Shown: positions 53,031-62,545 of the stretch, in pieces
Position numbering within the stretch: the first letter of the stretch is position 1
Layout of the letters: the number at the start of each line of letters is the position of its first letter
Translations under genes and position numbers: made by a program
Assembly: GCF_014284335.1 (NCBI RefSeq)
Contig: NZ_JACOGF010000018.1
Span: 1 to 64,000, forward strand
Reading direction: 5' to 3'
Source: Undibacterium hunanense
GTDB taxonomy: Bacteria > Pseudomonadota > Gammaproteobacteria > Burkholderiales > Burkholderiaceae_D
DNA: 64,000 nucleotides
The notes under the pieces: generated by a model
The model's database searches: none
Seen by the model: only the letters and a program-made list of their open reading frames with translations
Told to the model about the DNA's origin: nothing

Positions 53031-54683
53031 TCAGTGAGAAATACAGCTACGCAGGGTTTGCAGCAGAATATCCTGGGGCACGCTGGTAATGACAGCCTGG
53101 CCCAGCGGTTTCAACAGGATGAACTTGATCTTGCCGCCTTCATTCTTCTTGTCGACTTCCATCAATTCCAGCCAGCGTTCTTCACCCAGATCTGGCGCAA
53201 CGGTAGGCAAGCCTGCGGCTTCCACCAGTTGCTTGATGCGGGTCTTGCTGACGTAATCCATATATCCAAGGCGGCAGGACAGGTCTGCGGCCATCACCAT
53301 GCCACAGCCTACGGCTTCACCATGTAGCCACTTACCATAGCCCAGACCAGATTCTATGGCGTGGCCAAAGGTATGGCCAAAATTTAAAATCGCGCGCAAG
53401 CCACCTTCGCGTTCATCCTGGCGGACAATATCGGCCTTGATTTCACACGAACGCAAAATTGCATGCGTCAGGGCGGCGGCATCCTTGGCGCGCAGGGCGG
53501 CCATATTGGCTTCTATCCAGTCAAAGAATGCAGCATCGATAATGGCACCGTGCTTGATCACTTCTGCCAGTCCGGCAGACAATTCCTTGTCCGGCAGGCT
53601 TTGCAGCGTACCGATATCGGCAATCACTGCCTGCGGCTGGTAAAACGCGCCTATCATATTCTTGCCCAGCGGATGGTTGATGCCGGTCTTGCCACCTACC
53701 GACGAATCTACCTGTGACAACAGGGTAGTCGGTACCTGGACAAATGGTACGCCGCGCATGTAGGCGGACGCCGCAAAACCTGTCATGTCACCAATCACAC
53801 CGCCACCTAAGGCCAGCAGGGTGGTTTTTCTGTCACATTTCTGTTCCAGCAATGCATCAAAAATCAGCATCAGGCTGGTCCAGTTTTTCTGCTCTTCACC
53901 ATCAGGCAACACAACGGATACCACATCCTTGCCGGCAGCTCGCAGGCCTGCTTCCAGTCCGGCCAGATAAATCGGGGCCACAACGGTATTGGTCACGATG
54001 ACGATACGCTTGCCCTTGATCTGGGATTGCAGGAACTGGCTGTCAGACAACAGGGAGGAACCGATGGAAATGGGGTAGCTGCGCTCACCTAAATCGACGT
54101 TCAAGACCTTGCTTGAGGAATTATTTTCGGGAGACATAGTTTGCTTTGTACTGTCATCGGACTCACTGCCGAATTGCTGCGGCAATTTATCCAGGATGGA
54201 CTGCACTAAAAATTGGACATTCGGCCGCCCGGTTTCAACAACCAGATGGGCAACTTCCTGATATAGGGGGTCACGCTGGGATTCTAACTCTTCCAGCTTT
54301 TTGCGGGGATCACCGGTACGCAATAAAGGCCGGTTTTTGTCGTGCCGGGTACGCTGCAATATGCTTTGTATTCCGGCGCGCAAATAAATAACGGTGCCGC
54401 GCTCATGCAAAAACTTCCTGCTTTCTGCATTTAACACGGCACCGCCACCTGTAGCCAAAACGATATTTTCCTGAGCCGTCAAATCACGGATGGCATCCGC
54501 TTCACGCTGGCGAAAGCTTGCCTCACCCTCGATCTCGAATATCACGGGAATAGAGACGCCGGTACGCGCCTCCACTTCGTGATCAGAATCAATGAATCGC
54601 TTATTAAGTTTTTTTGCCAGGGCCCGGCCAACCGTAGTTTTGCCGGAGCCCATCAGGCCTACTAGAAAAATATTAGTCGACAC
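53031..54683 (-). CDS. aroKB: Fused shikimate kinase/3-dehydroquinate synthase
   Basis: 550 aa from a GTG at 54683 (no in-frame ATG precedes it before a stop). Residues about 1-170 are shikimate kinase: Walker [29 protein letters not shown] and the R-rich lid [11 protein letters not shown] ~20-residue linker ([19 protein letters not shown]) joins it to 3-dehydroquinate synthase (about 192-545): [40 protein letters not shown]. They catalyse two steps of aromatic amino acid synthesis. A Met inside the linker (54137) could allow separate AroB synthesis, though no strong ribosome site is seen there. Confidence 0.95.
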   Translation of the reverse strand: MSTNIFLVGLMGSGKTTVGRALAKKLNKRFIDSDHEVEARTGVSIPVIFEIEGEASFRQREADAIRDLTAQENIVLATGGGAVLNAESRKFLHERGTVIYLRAGIQSILQRTRHDKNRPLLRTGDPRKKLEELESQRDPLYQEVAHLVVETGRPNVQFLVQSILDKLPQQFGSESDDSTKQTMSPENNSSSKVLNVDLGERSYPISIGSSLLSDSQFLQSQIKGKRIVIVTNTVVAPIYLAGLEAGLRAAGKDVVSVVLPDGEEQKNWTSLMLIFDALLEQKCDRKTTLLALGGGVIGDMTGFAASAYMRGVPFVQVPTTLLSQVDSSVGGKTGINHPLGKNMIGAFYQPQAVIADIGTLQSLPDKELSAGLAEVIKHGAIIDAAFFDWIEANMAALRAKDAAALTHAILRSCEIKADIVRQDEREGGLRAILNFGHTFGHAIESGLGYGKWLHGEAVGCGMVMAADLSCRLGYMDYVSKTRIKQLVEAAGLPTVAPDLGEERWLELMEVDKKNEGGKIKFILLKPLGQAVITSVPQDILLQTLRSCISH

Positions 54684-54736
54684 TATTTCTTATTTCATAC
54701 ACATAACAATAAACTTGCCAGACTAATATTTCATCA

Positions 54737-57112
54737 TCAGCAACCACCAACTGCCAGATTCTGGATCGTCATGGTGCTGGTCGCAGTAATGTTCTGAGCA
54801 TCCTTGACGGTGATCGTCACAGCCGTATCCGCAGCCACGCAGCGTGTACCCTGCGTACCCAGTGAAACATTGATTGATCTTCCAGTAAAGCTCAGAGGAT
54901 TCAATGGGTCTGGGTTAGTACCAGATACAGTGGACAACAATGTATTGTTTGTAAATACTTGGAACGGCGCATTACCACCGGTCAGATTCAACAAAATAGT
55001 CGACACATTTGTTTCATTAATCGTGAATACCGAAGGACTAATGAACAACGATGTAGCTGGTATTGTTGCTGTCACAGTGACAGAACTGGTATTTCCGGAC
55101 GCATCTGCAACCACAATCACTGCCGTACCAACTTTCGCCAGCGTTACATTGAATACGCCACCACTAGCTGACACCGTTCCATTGTTAACCGTCGCGATGG
55201 ATTGGTTGTTCGACGTAATATTGTATGGAGCTGAGCCACCATCAACACGGAACGTCAGCACGTCGCCAACATATCCTGTACTTACCGTTGGTGTAACTGC
55301 CAGTGTTGCACTGGTTGTACCAATCACGGTGACATTGATTGGCACTCGTGCACCAACGCTGTCCACAACAGAGACGAGTGCAGTACCTGCTGTGACACCA
55401 GTCAAAGTCAATCCAGCGCCACTAACAACTGCAGTAACAATGCGTGCGTCGCTTGTTGTCGCCGTATAAGGGCCTGTACCACCACCAATTGTGTAGACGG
55501 GCGCTGCACCGATTGACAAATTAAGGTTGGCAGCAGCAGAGGTATAAAGCGCAACTGCAGTACCGGAGCCGACACTGACAACGATTGCCACGGGTGTTCC
55601 CGCTGCATCCTTGACTTGGACAGTCGCATTACCTGATGCCACACCAGTGATTGTCAATGTGGTCCCGCTTACCGATGTTGTAACTATCGCTGCGTTACTG
55701 CTGGTTGCAGAGTACGGCCCAGTACCACCACCAATTTGATAAGTCGGAGAAGCAGCCACTGCAATAGTCACGGCTGCAGGCGCTGTTGTGAACAAACTAT
55801 TGACTGTGCCACTACCAACTGTAACGGCAATGGTGATCGGGTTGCTACCACCTGCTTCGCGCAAAATAACATTCGCATTGCCAGGAATAATGCCGTTAAT
55901 CACCAAATTCGAACCTGAGACAGATGTAGTAACCACGCTTGTATTGCTACTCGTTGCGGTGTACGGCACGCTTCCCCCGCCAAGTACATAGGTGTTACTG
56001 CCACCCACTGCGATGTTCACTGCACTTGGTGCGGTCGAATAAAAAGTTGCACCGGAGCCAATGGTCACATTGATATTCACTGTTATACCCAGGCTATCCT
56101 TGACTGTAACAACAGTACTGCCTGGACTTACGCCAGTGACAACAAATTTATTGCCATTGATACCGACCGTTGCAATCTGCGTGTTACCACTCGTGGCAGA
56201 GTAAATCTGACTACCACCACCGATAGAGAAAGTCGGGCTCGTGGTACCGATGCCAACGGTCAGATTTGTCGGAGCAGAAGTGAACAGAGCAGCTGTCGAA
56301 CCTACAGTAACCGTAATGCTGACCGTTCCTGTAGATGCATCCCTTACCACCACCGTAGTCGTACCAACCGAAGCGCCTGTAATAGTCAAGGTTGTTCCGG
56401 AGATAGAAGCCGTACCCACCGCATTATTGCTACTACCCACAGAGTAAGGTCCATTACCACCACCAACCTTATAGGTCGCTGCGGCACCAACACCTACGTT
56501 AATAGCACTTGCTGCAGTAGTGAACAACGGATCGGAAGAGCCGACTACGACAGGAAGTTCAACAACGCCACCAACACTATCCTTGACGGACACCGTAGTC
56601 CGGCCGCCTGATACACCTGTCACGACAAAAGTATTATTGTTTGCTGTAACAGTCGCAATCGACAGGTTGTTACTGGTAACGGTGTACACCAGACTGCCAC
56701 CACCAATAGTATAGGTGGTGGAATTTTCACCAACACCGACAACAATGCCTGTGCTAGGTGCTGAAGTGAACAGATCCACACCGCTACCTATCGTCACGTC
56801 AATGCTGACCGAAATGCCGGCACCATCTTTGACGGCGATCGTGGCCTTGCCACCATTACCACCTTTGATGGTCAGGGTGCTACCGTTGACCGTCACAATG
56901 GCTGCTGCAGAATTACTTGTTGCCGTGTAAGAAGGAACGCCACCGCCTATGCTATAGGTACGCGTTTCACCCGGCGCGATCGTCAAGGCACCAGGCGCAG
57001 TCGTAAACAAGGCGACTCCGTTTGTATTACCTGGTGAGCCACCGCCACCACCACAAGCCGTCAGGCCGACCAGCAGTAATAATGCGAACACTTCGCGAAT
57101 AAACTTCATCAT
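54737..57112 (-). CDS. Large lipoprotein with nine tandem Ig-like (Big-type) repeats
   Basis: 791 aa from one of two adjacent ATGs (57112/57109). Signal peptide with lipobox L17-T-A-C20 then GGGGGS: a lipidated, probably outer-membrane protein. The rest is nine ~80-aa beta-rich repeats. Repeats 1-7 share LF(T/S)(T/S)AP, a (Y/F)xxGGGxxxY block, (A/V)T.S.G..L.ITGV and (V/T)xVKD(A/S)xG....I.VTVGSG; repeats 8-9 are divergent. The last repeat has two Cys (TRCVAA and the C-terminal GGC) that could make a disulfide. It sits between pilQ and aroKB, where most Burkholderiales have no gene, so a pilus-related envelope or adhesin role is inferred. Confidence 0.85.
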   Translation of the reverse strand: MMKFIREVFALLLLVGLTACGGGGGSPGNTNGVALFTTAPGALTIAPGETRTYSIGGGVPSYTATSNSAAAIVTVNGSTLTIKGGNGGKATIAVKDGAGISVSIDVTIGSGVDLFTSAPSTGIVVGVGENSTTYTIGGGSLVYTVTSNNLSIATVTANNNTFVVTGVSGGRTTVSVKDSVGGVVELPVVVGSSDPLFTTAASAINVGVGAAATYKVGGGNGPYSVGSSNNAVGTASISGTTLTITGASVGTTTVVVRDASTGTVSITVTVGSTAALFTSAPTNLTVGIGTTSPTFSIGGGSQIYSATSGNTQIATVGINGNKFVVTGVSPGSTVVTVKDSLGITVNINVTIGSGATFYSTAPSAVNIAVGGSNTYVLGGGSVPYTATSSNTSVVTTSVSGSNLVINGIIPGNANVILREAGGSNPITIAVTVGSGTVNSLFTTAPAAVTIAVAASPTYQIGGGTGPYSATSSNAAIVTTSVSGTTLTITGVASGNATVQVKDAAGTPVAIVVSVGSGTAVALYTSAAANLNLSIGAAPVYTIGGGTGPYTATTSDARIVTAVVSGAGLTLTGVTAGTALVSVVDSVGARVPINVTVIGTTSATLAVTPTVSTGYVGDVLTFRVDGGSAPYNITSNNQSIATVNNGTVSASGGVFNVTLAKVGTAVIVVADASGNTSSVTVTATIPATSLFISPSVFTINETNVSTILLNLTGGNAPFQVFTNNTLLSTVSGTNPDPLNPLSFTGRSINVSLGTQGTRCVAADTAVTITVKDAQNITATSTMTIQNLAVGGC

Positions 57113-57172
57113 GAAACACCTATAGTTAAACAAATTCGTAAAATTGGTACTAGCAACTGTACACATTAGCAA

Positions 57173-59323
57173 TTATTGCTTGTTATTAAATTTTTCAGCA
57201 ATAATTTTTGGCGTAATGAATATCAGCAATTCTGTTTTATCGTTAGTACGCCCGGTTGTTTTGAACAAATTCCCGAACAAAGGGAGATCGCCAAAGAATG
57301 GTACTTTTGTAACACTATCACGTTCGTTCTGCTGGAATATACCACCAAGTACAACAGTGCCTCCGTTTTCCACCAAAACCATCGTTTTTACTTCTTTCTT
57401 GTCGATAGCGAAACCAGCTCTGGTTTCAATACCGACGCTATCTTTATGCACGTTGACATCCAGAATCACGTTGCCGTCCGGCGTGATTTGTGGCGTCACT
57501 TCCAGCCTCAGGCTGGCGGTACGGAACACAATCGCGGTTGCACCGCTGGATGTGGCGATCTGATAAGGCAATTCTGTACCTTGCTCTATCGATGCCTTGA
57601 GTTGATCAGCTGTCACTACCCTTGGGCTGGAGATGATCTTGCCTTTGCCATCTGCTTCCAGCGCCGACAATTCCAGGTTCAGGAAACGGTTGGCAGCAGA
57701 AGAGAACAGGCTGACTGCCAAACTGCCAGGATTCAAACCATTGATACCGGTCGCAGGCAAACTCACAAATTGCGAATTCGGGATGTAGCTGGAATCAGTT
57801 ACCTTTGCCTGACCGGTCTGTTCACCAATACCCAGATAGTTACCAGTTACGGCAGCACGCTGATCACCGGATAATTGATAGCCGACATCACCACCACGCA
57901 AGCCACGCAAATCGGTGAAGCCCAATTTCGCACCAAGGCTCTTGCTGAATTTATCATCCGCTTCAACAATTCTTGCTTCGATCAATACCTGCTTGGATGC
58001 GATATCCGTTTTCTGTATCAATTTACGGATTTCTTCCAGCTTGGATGAGATATCAGTCACAAACAATTGATTCGTACGCGGCTCTATCACTGCGCTGCCA
58101 CGTTTGGACAAAATGCGGTTAGTGCTCGCGCCATCTGAACCGAATACCAGCTTGAACGCTTCCGCCTTCTGGTAATTCAACTGGAAGGCTTCCGTCTTCA
58201 AAGGCTCCAGATCGGCAATTTGTGCTTTTTGTTCCAGCTCAAGTTTCTCTTTGGTCAGCAATTCATCTTTTGGCGCAATCCAGATGACTGAACCATTTTT
58301 ACGCATGTCCAGACCTTTGGACTGCATGATGATATCCAGCGCATGATCCCAAGGCACATCTTTCAGGCGCAGGGTGATCGTACCGTTGACGGTATCGCTG
58401 GCGATGATGTTGAGGCTACTGACTTCGGCAATAATCTGCAAAATTGCACGCACTTCAATATTCTGGAAGTTGAACGACAGTCGTTCACCGCGATAGCCCT
58501 GGGTACCCTGGGTCAGTTTATTCGGATCTTCCTTGATAGGTTTCACTTCCACCACAAACTGCGTGTCGCTTTGGTAGGCGCTGTGCTCCCACAGACCGGT
58601 AGGCTCAATCACCATGTGCACATTGTCGCCGTCGGCGGTAGTGGTAATTTTCTGTACTGGCGTACCGAAATCAGCGACATCAACACTTTTTCTCAGGACT
58701 TCCGGCAAACCGACTTTCAGGAAATCGACGATGATTTTCTGGCCTTGCTGACGAATATCAACAGCAACCTGATTGAAAGGCAAATCAATAATGACACGAC
58801 CTTCACCACCTACACCACGACGGAAATCAATATCGCGGACATTCTTTTTACCGCTAATCAATGGATCAGGCGCAACTGGCAAACCTTGAGAATTGACTGC
58901 AGTTGCCACCCCACCAGAACCATCAATCGTGATGATCAGGGCATTGCCTTCAATGACAGTTGCATAATTCAAGGCTTTGTTCATATTGAACACCAGACGC
59001 GAACGGCCACTGGCTTCAATCAGGTTGATGGTGCGCAGGTCGGCGATATTGATGTCGAAAGCAGTCCGGCCCGTACCATTGGTGATATCAGCAAAATCCA
59101 GTGCGATCCTGGCTGGATTGGCAATCGAAAAGCCGACCGGTGCTTTCAGCAGGTTGCTTTTGAAACCAATTTTGACGATGACATTCGAACCTTGCTGGTT
59201 GGCCGTGACTGACTCGATAGAATTGATTTGCGCAAAAGCGGATTGGCACAATGCCAGCATTACCAAAAAAATAAATCGCATCATCGTAGCGCCCCTTATA
59301 CTTGTATTTATCAACGCATTCAT
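57173..59323 (-). CDS. pilQ: Type IV pilus secretin PilQ
   Basis: 716 aa. Signal sequence to about residue 31, two AMIN-type peptidoglycan-binding domains (about 38-120 and 165-255), an STN/N0 domain (LSFNFQNIEVRAILQIIAEVSSLNIIASD), an N1 secretin domain with a KLEEIRKLIQKTDIASKQVLIEARIVEA end, and the secretin barrel with VTPQITPDGNVILDVNVHKDS, PFFGDLPLFGNLFK and LLIFITPKII. The outer-membrane channel for the pilus. The 59323 ATG overlaps pilP; an internal ATG pair at 59284/59281 has a better ribosome site (AGGGG). Confidence 0.96.
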   Translation of the reverse strand: MNALINTSIRGATMMRFIFLVMLALCQSAFAQINSIESVTANQQGSNVIVKIGFKSNLLKAPVGFSIANPARIALDFADITNGTGRTAFDINIADLRTINLIEASGRSRLVFNMNKALNYATVIEGNALIITIDGSGGVATAVNSQGLPVAPDPLISGKKNVRDIDFRRGVGGEGRVIIDLPFNQVAVDIRQQGQKIIVDFLKVGLPEVLRKSVDVADFGTPVQKITTTADGDNVHMVIEPTGLWEHSAYQSDTQFVVEVKPIKEDPNKLTQGTQGYRGERLSFNFQNIEVRAILQIIAEVSSLNIIASDTVNGTITLRLKDVPWDHALDIIMQSKGLDMRKNGSVIWIAPKDELLTKEKLELEQKAQIADLEPLKTEAFQLNYQKAEAFKLVFGSDGASTNRILSKRGSAVIEPRTNQLFVTDISSKLEEIRKLIQKTDIASKQVLIEARIVEADDKFSKSLGAKLGFTDLRGLRGGDVGYQLSGDQRAAVTGNYLGIGEQTGQAKVTDSSYIPNSQFVSLPATGINGLNPGSLAVSLFSSAANRFLNLELSALEADGKGKIISSPRVVTADQLKASIEQGTELPYQIATSSGATAIVFRTASLRLEVTPQITPDGNVILDVNVHKDSVGIETRAGFAIDKKEVKTMVLVENGGTVVLGGIFQQNERDSVTKVPFFGDLPLFGNLFKTTGRTNDKTELLIFITPKIIAEKFNNKQ

Positions 59324-59859
59324 TTCTTGGTCTCCTGCAACTCTAACTTAGCTTCGCGCTCCACCCAGTCACCCGCAGCATCCTGAACAATTTCCTTGAT
59401 GTTTATGGCATCGTCATCAATGCTCGTAATCTTGCCGAAATTCTGTCCCACATAACCACCTGCTTTAACTTGATAAACCGTTTTATCTGCCTGAATCAAG
59501 GCGTAGACGACCTTGTTTTTTTCTATGGTCCCGACCATTTTCAGGGAATCCATCGGAAAAGCTTCCAGCGCTTCACGCCGCCTTTCCATATCAGGCTTGA
59601 GGCCATTGCTGGACTCTGCTTTTAATCTTGCCAGCACAACCAGCAGCTTTGCCGGGTCAAAAGGGTCAATACTGGATTTCCCCTCATAAGAAAAAGGTAC
59701 ATACACTTTGGGCTCACTCAGTTTAGGTGTAACAACCTTGATTTCTTTTCTCTCAGCTTCCATCCAGGCTCTGATCTCGGTCTCTTCGCTATCGCCGCAA
59801 GCAGACAATGAAGCCAGCATCACCAGCAAAAGCGGCAATCTATATACAGTTTTCATCAT
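59320..59859 (-). CDS. pilP: Type IV pilus lipoprotein PilP
   Basis: 179 aa with a lipobox (MLASLSACGDSEE). A C-terminal beta-domain (about 100-170, MVGTIEKNKVVYALIQADKTVYQVKAGGYVGQNFGKI) contacts PilQ. PilP links PilN/PilO at the inner membrane to the secretin. Its start overlaps the pilO stop by 4 bp and its stop overlaps pilQ by 4 bp, so translation is coupled. Confidence 0.94.
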   Translation of the reverse strand: MMKTVYRLPLLLVMLASLSACGDSEETEIRAWMEAERKEIKVVTPKLSEPKVYVPFSYEGKSSIDPFDPAKLLVVLARLKAESSNGLKPDMERRREALEAFPMDSLKMVGTIEKNKVVYALIQADKTVYQVKAGGYVGQNFGKITSIDDDAINIKEIVQDAAGDWVEREAKLELQETKK

Positions 59860-60506
59860 TTCTTAGGCCCCTTTTTCAGGTTTGCCTGCGTCATGACTTC
59901 ATCCTTATTCAAATAGCGGAATGTTTTTGCGGTCACTTCCAGAGCCAGGCCACCGTCTTTGAGAGCGGTCATACCCAAATTGTTCAAGGTAACGATCCTT
60001 GGCAATTTGGCGATGTCCGCAACAAATTGCCCCAAGTCATGATAGCTTCCTGAAATTTTGATCGCGATTGGCAGTTCGGCATAGTAATCCTTGACGAACA
60101 CAGTACCAGGTGTGAACGATTCAAACTGCAAGCCACGGCCTGTTGCGGCCTGATTGATGTCAGCCAGCAAAGCCGCCATTTCAGCCTCGCTAGGCAATTG
60201 TTTTTCCATTGTCGCAACATACTGAAGTACCAGTTTTCGCTGATCTTTCAAGGCATCCAGATTCACTGCCTGTGTCAGTTTTTGCTTGTAATCATTTTTC
60301 AACTTGACTTCTTCAGCCTTGCCGGCATCGATGGCTTCCATCTGACCATCCCATTGCAAGTACCAGCCCAAACCCAACACTACGACAAGGACCGCAAATG
60401 CGGTCGCCAGTCTGGGCGCAATCGGCCACAGACCAGGATGAAGTCCATTTAAGTCTCGAAATTGCGAGCCAAAAGACTCGCCCATTTCATTCAGGTTAAT
60501 CGCCAT
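59856..60506 (-). CDS. pilO: Type IV pilus inner-membrane protein PilO
   Basis: 216 aa. A short cytoplasmic N-terminus, one membrane helix (LATAFAVLVVVLGLGWYL, about 33-50), a coiled coil (AGKAEEVKLKNDYKQKLTQ) and a ferredoxin-like periplasmic domain (about 120-205, LPIAIKISGSYHDLGQFVADIAKLPRIVTL). It forms a heterodimer with PilN in the alignment subcomplex. It begins 41 bp after pilN. Confidence 0.94.
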   Translation of the reverse strand: MAINLNEMGESFGSQFRDLNGLHPGLWPIAPRLATAFAVLVVVLGLGWYLQWDGQMEAIDAGKAEEVKLKNDYKQKLTQAVNLDALKDQRKLVLQYVATMEKQLPSEAEMAALLADINQAATGRGLQFESFTPGTVFVKDYYAELPIAIKISGSYHDLGQFVADIAKLPRIVTLNNLGMTALKDGGLALEVTAKTFRYLNKDEVMTQANLKKGPKK

Positions 60507-60547
60507 TTACAATTTTCCGTAACATTGCTAAAAAGTACAATCAAAGC

Positions 60548-61162
60548 CTATTTGGCTTTAGTGCCGCTTTCGGCAGCTTGCGACGCAGCAGCTTCTTCAC
60601 GCTCCCTTGGTCGCTTGATTCCTACATTAATTGTAAAATCAAACACTTTCTTGGCATCCCGTCCAGTCCCGATTCCTGTTGAGTGAATCCCAACCAACTC
60701 AGGCTTAAACATCCAGTCAGACCTGCCGCCCAGATCACGGATATATTCAGCCACCCGGTCTTGAGACTGTGCATAACCAGTCAGCAAGATGCGCTGACCA
60801 TCCTGCTTCAGCGTCCGTAAATACACACCTTCTGGTGTGAACTTGACCAGCTCATCCATCAAGAAAACAGGTTGATTACGATCGCCCTGCAAATCCTCAA
60901 CCGCTTGCTGACGCGCCTTCAAGGCATCGATTTCCTGACGCAAGGTCGCAATTTCTGCGATTTTCTCATCCAGCTTGAGGTTTTCTTTCTTGATGAATTC
61001 ATTGCGCTCTGCCTGCGCAGTTTGCAGACGTCCAAAATAGGTACTCACGACAACGACGATCAGGCCACCGATGATGGCTGACAACAGCAACAAGGAATAA
61101 AAATCATTTTTAAGCTGTTTCCGCTTTTCTTCCCTGTGCGGCAGGAGATTAATCTTTATCAT
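60548..61162 (-). CDS. pilN: Type IV pilus inner-membrane protein PilN
   Basis: 204 aa. The cytoplasmic MIKINLLPHREEKRK motif binds PilM. A membrane helix (SLLLLSAIIGGLIVVVVSTYF, about 23-43) is followed by a coiled coil (about 55-90) and a periplasmic domain. The C-terminal ~40 residues (FTINVGIKRPREREEAAASQAAESGTKAK) are a charged extension. Its start touches the pilM stop (shared base 61162). Confidence 0.94.
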   Translation of the reverse strand: MIKINLLPHREEKRKQLKNDFYSLLLLSAIIGGLIVVVVSTYFGRLQTAQAERNEFIKKENLKLDEKIAEIATLRQEIDALKARQQAVEDLQGDRNQPVFLMDELVKFTPEGVYLRTLKQDGQRILLTGYAQSQDRVAEYIRDLGGRSDWMFKPELVGIHSTGIGTGRDAKKVFDFTINVGIKRPREREEAAASQAAESGTKAK

Positions 61163-62241
61163 CAGCCAAATCTCCGCAAGGCCAGACCGCAGGCAACCAT
61201 ATAGGCGGGCGCGTCACTACGCAGGGCTTTTTCATTCACACCGGAACCCAGTTCCATACCCTTGAACGGGCTGACAACGGCGGTAGAAATTTTTGTACGT
61301 TCTGCAATGATATCCACCAGGCCGGGGATAACGGCACAACCACCTGTCAGGAATATCTGATCTACCCTGGTGTAGGGTGTGGATGTAAAGAAGAATTGTA
61401 TGGCGCGTGTCACTTCCAGTGCAGCGCTTTCCAGGAAGGGTTCCAGCAATTCCATTTCATAACTGTCTGGCAGATCACCGTTTTTCTTTTTGACTTCAGC
61501 CTCTTCCAGCGACAAACCGTAATTGCGAACGATGTCCTGTGTCAGCTGGCTACCGCCAAATTGCTGTTCACGCTCATAAATGACATCGTCATTGAGCATG
61601 ATAAAGATATAAGTACGCTTGGAACCGATCTGGAAAACGGCGTAAATCTGGTCCTTGCCTTCGTTCGACTGTTGCGATACCAGACGTGTAATTGCTGCCC
61701 GTGCTGCATAGGATTCAATATCCATGACTTTTGCCTGCATGGCAGCGGCTTGAATGACAGCAACGCGATCCTCAATTTTTTCTTTTCTGGAAGCCGCCAA
61801 CATGACTTCCACGTCATCCGAGGCATTCGCAGCCGGGCCCAGCACACAGAAATCCAGACTGACTTCATCCATGGAAAACGGTATATATTGACTGGCTTCA
61901 GACTCTACCTGCACTTCCAGCGCCTGTTCTGACAAGGTGCCGGGCAATATGATTTTTTTAGTAATCACGGCGGAAGCCGGCATCGCCATGGCGACATTTT
62001 TTGCCGACGTACCACTCTTCTTCACGAGACGGCGTACCGCGTCCGTGACTTGTTCAATATTCTCGATGTTGCCATCCAGCACTGCACCTTTGGGCAGCGG
62101 TTCTGAGGCATAACGTTCCAGCCGATAACTCTTGTTGCTTCCTTCTGAAAGCTCAACAAGCTTGATATCGAGAGAACTGATATCCAAACCAACAAGTGGT
62201 GGATTTTTTCTGCCAAGCAATGAAGCCAGATCTAAAGCCAA
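61162..62241 (-). CDS. pilM: Type IV pilus actin-like protein PilM
   Basis: 359 aa. An FtsA/actin-fold ATPase with LVGLDISSLDIKLVELSE (phosphate 1), AMAMPASAVITKKI, the VFQIGSKRTYIFIMLN (phosphate 2) and FLTGGCAVIPGLVDII (adenosine) motifs. It binds the PilN tail in the cytosol and begins the pilus assembly operon. The operon is divergent from mrcA across 304 bp, as in many beta- and gammaproteobacteria. Confidence 0.95.
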   Translation of the reverse strand: MALDLASLLGRKNPPLVGLDISSLDIKLVELSEGSNKSYRLERYASEPLPKGAVLDGNIENIEQVTDAVRRLVKKSGTSAKNVAMAMPASAVITKKIILPGTLSEQALEVQVESEASQYIPFSMDEVSLDFCVLGPAANASDDVEVMLAASRKEKIEDRVAVIQAAAMQAKVMDIESYAARAAITRLVSQQSNEGKDQIYAVFQIGSKRTYIFIMLNDDVIYEREQQFGGSQLTQDIVRNYGLSLEEAEVKKKNGDLPDSYEMELLEPFLESAALEVTRAIQFFFTSTPYTRVDQIFLTGGCAVIPGLVDIIAERTKISTAVVSPFKGMELGSGVNEKALRSDAPAYMVACGLALRRFG

Positions 62242-62439
62242 GAATATCCCCTCACGATTACTTCATCATTTCAATTTGCACAACACGAAAATGCGCAAAT
62301 CATTCACTTTCCTGGAGTAAATTCTCTTTAAAAACCGCTATTTACGAGACAATTATCCAAGCTTACATGAAATCCTAGCAATAAGCCTGACATTGGTAAA
62401 GCAATTTCCACGCAGCACTACCCATATTCGTTGCCAAAT

Positions 62440-62454
62440 ATCCACGTAGTGGAT
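62440..62454. promoter_or_regulatory. Perfect dyad between pilM and mrcA
   Basis: ATCCAC-gta-GTGGAT is a perfect 6+3+6 inverted repeat in the 304-bp divergent gap (62242-62545), about 57 bp upstream of the mrcA -10 box. A regulator binding site is possible; none is identified. Confidence 0.35.
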
Positions 62455-62510
62455 GATTTTATGAAAATTTGCTTTCAATTTGCATCCATCTCAGGCCGAT
62501 AGAAGGCGGC

Positions 62511-62516
62511 TATAAT
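62511..62516 (+). promoter_or_regulatory. Probable -10 box of mrcA
   Basis: A perfect TATAAT is followed by gtgtg, 29 bp before the mrcA ATG. No good -35 hexamer lies 17 bp upstream (atctca), so the promoter may rely on the -10 or on an activator. Confidence 0.5.
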
Positions 62517-62545
62517 GTGTGCTGCCTTATTTACAATTAGCTCAT

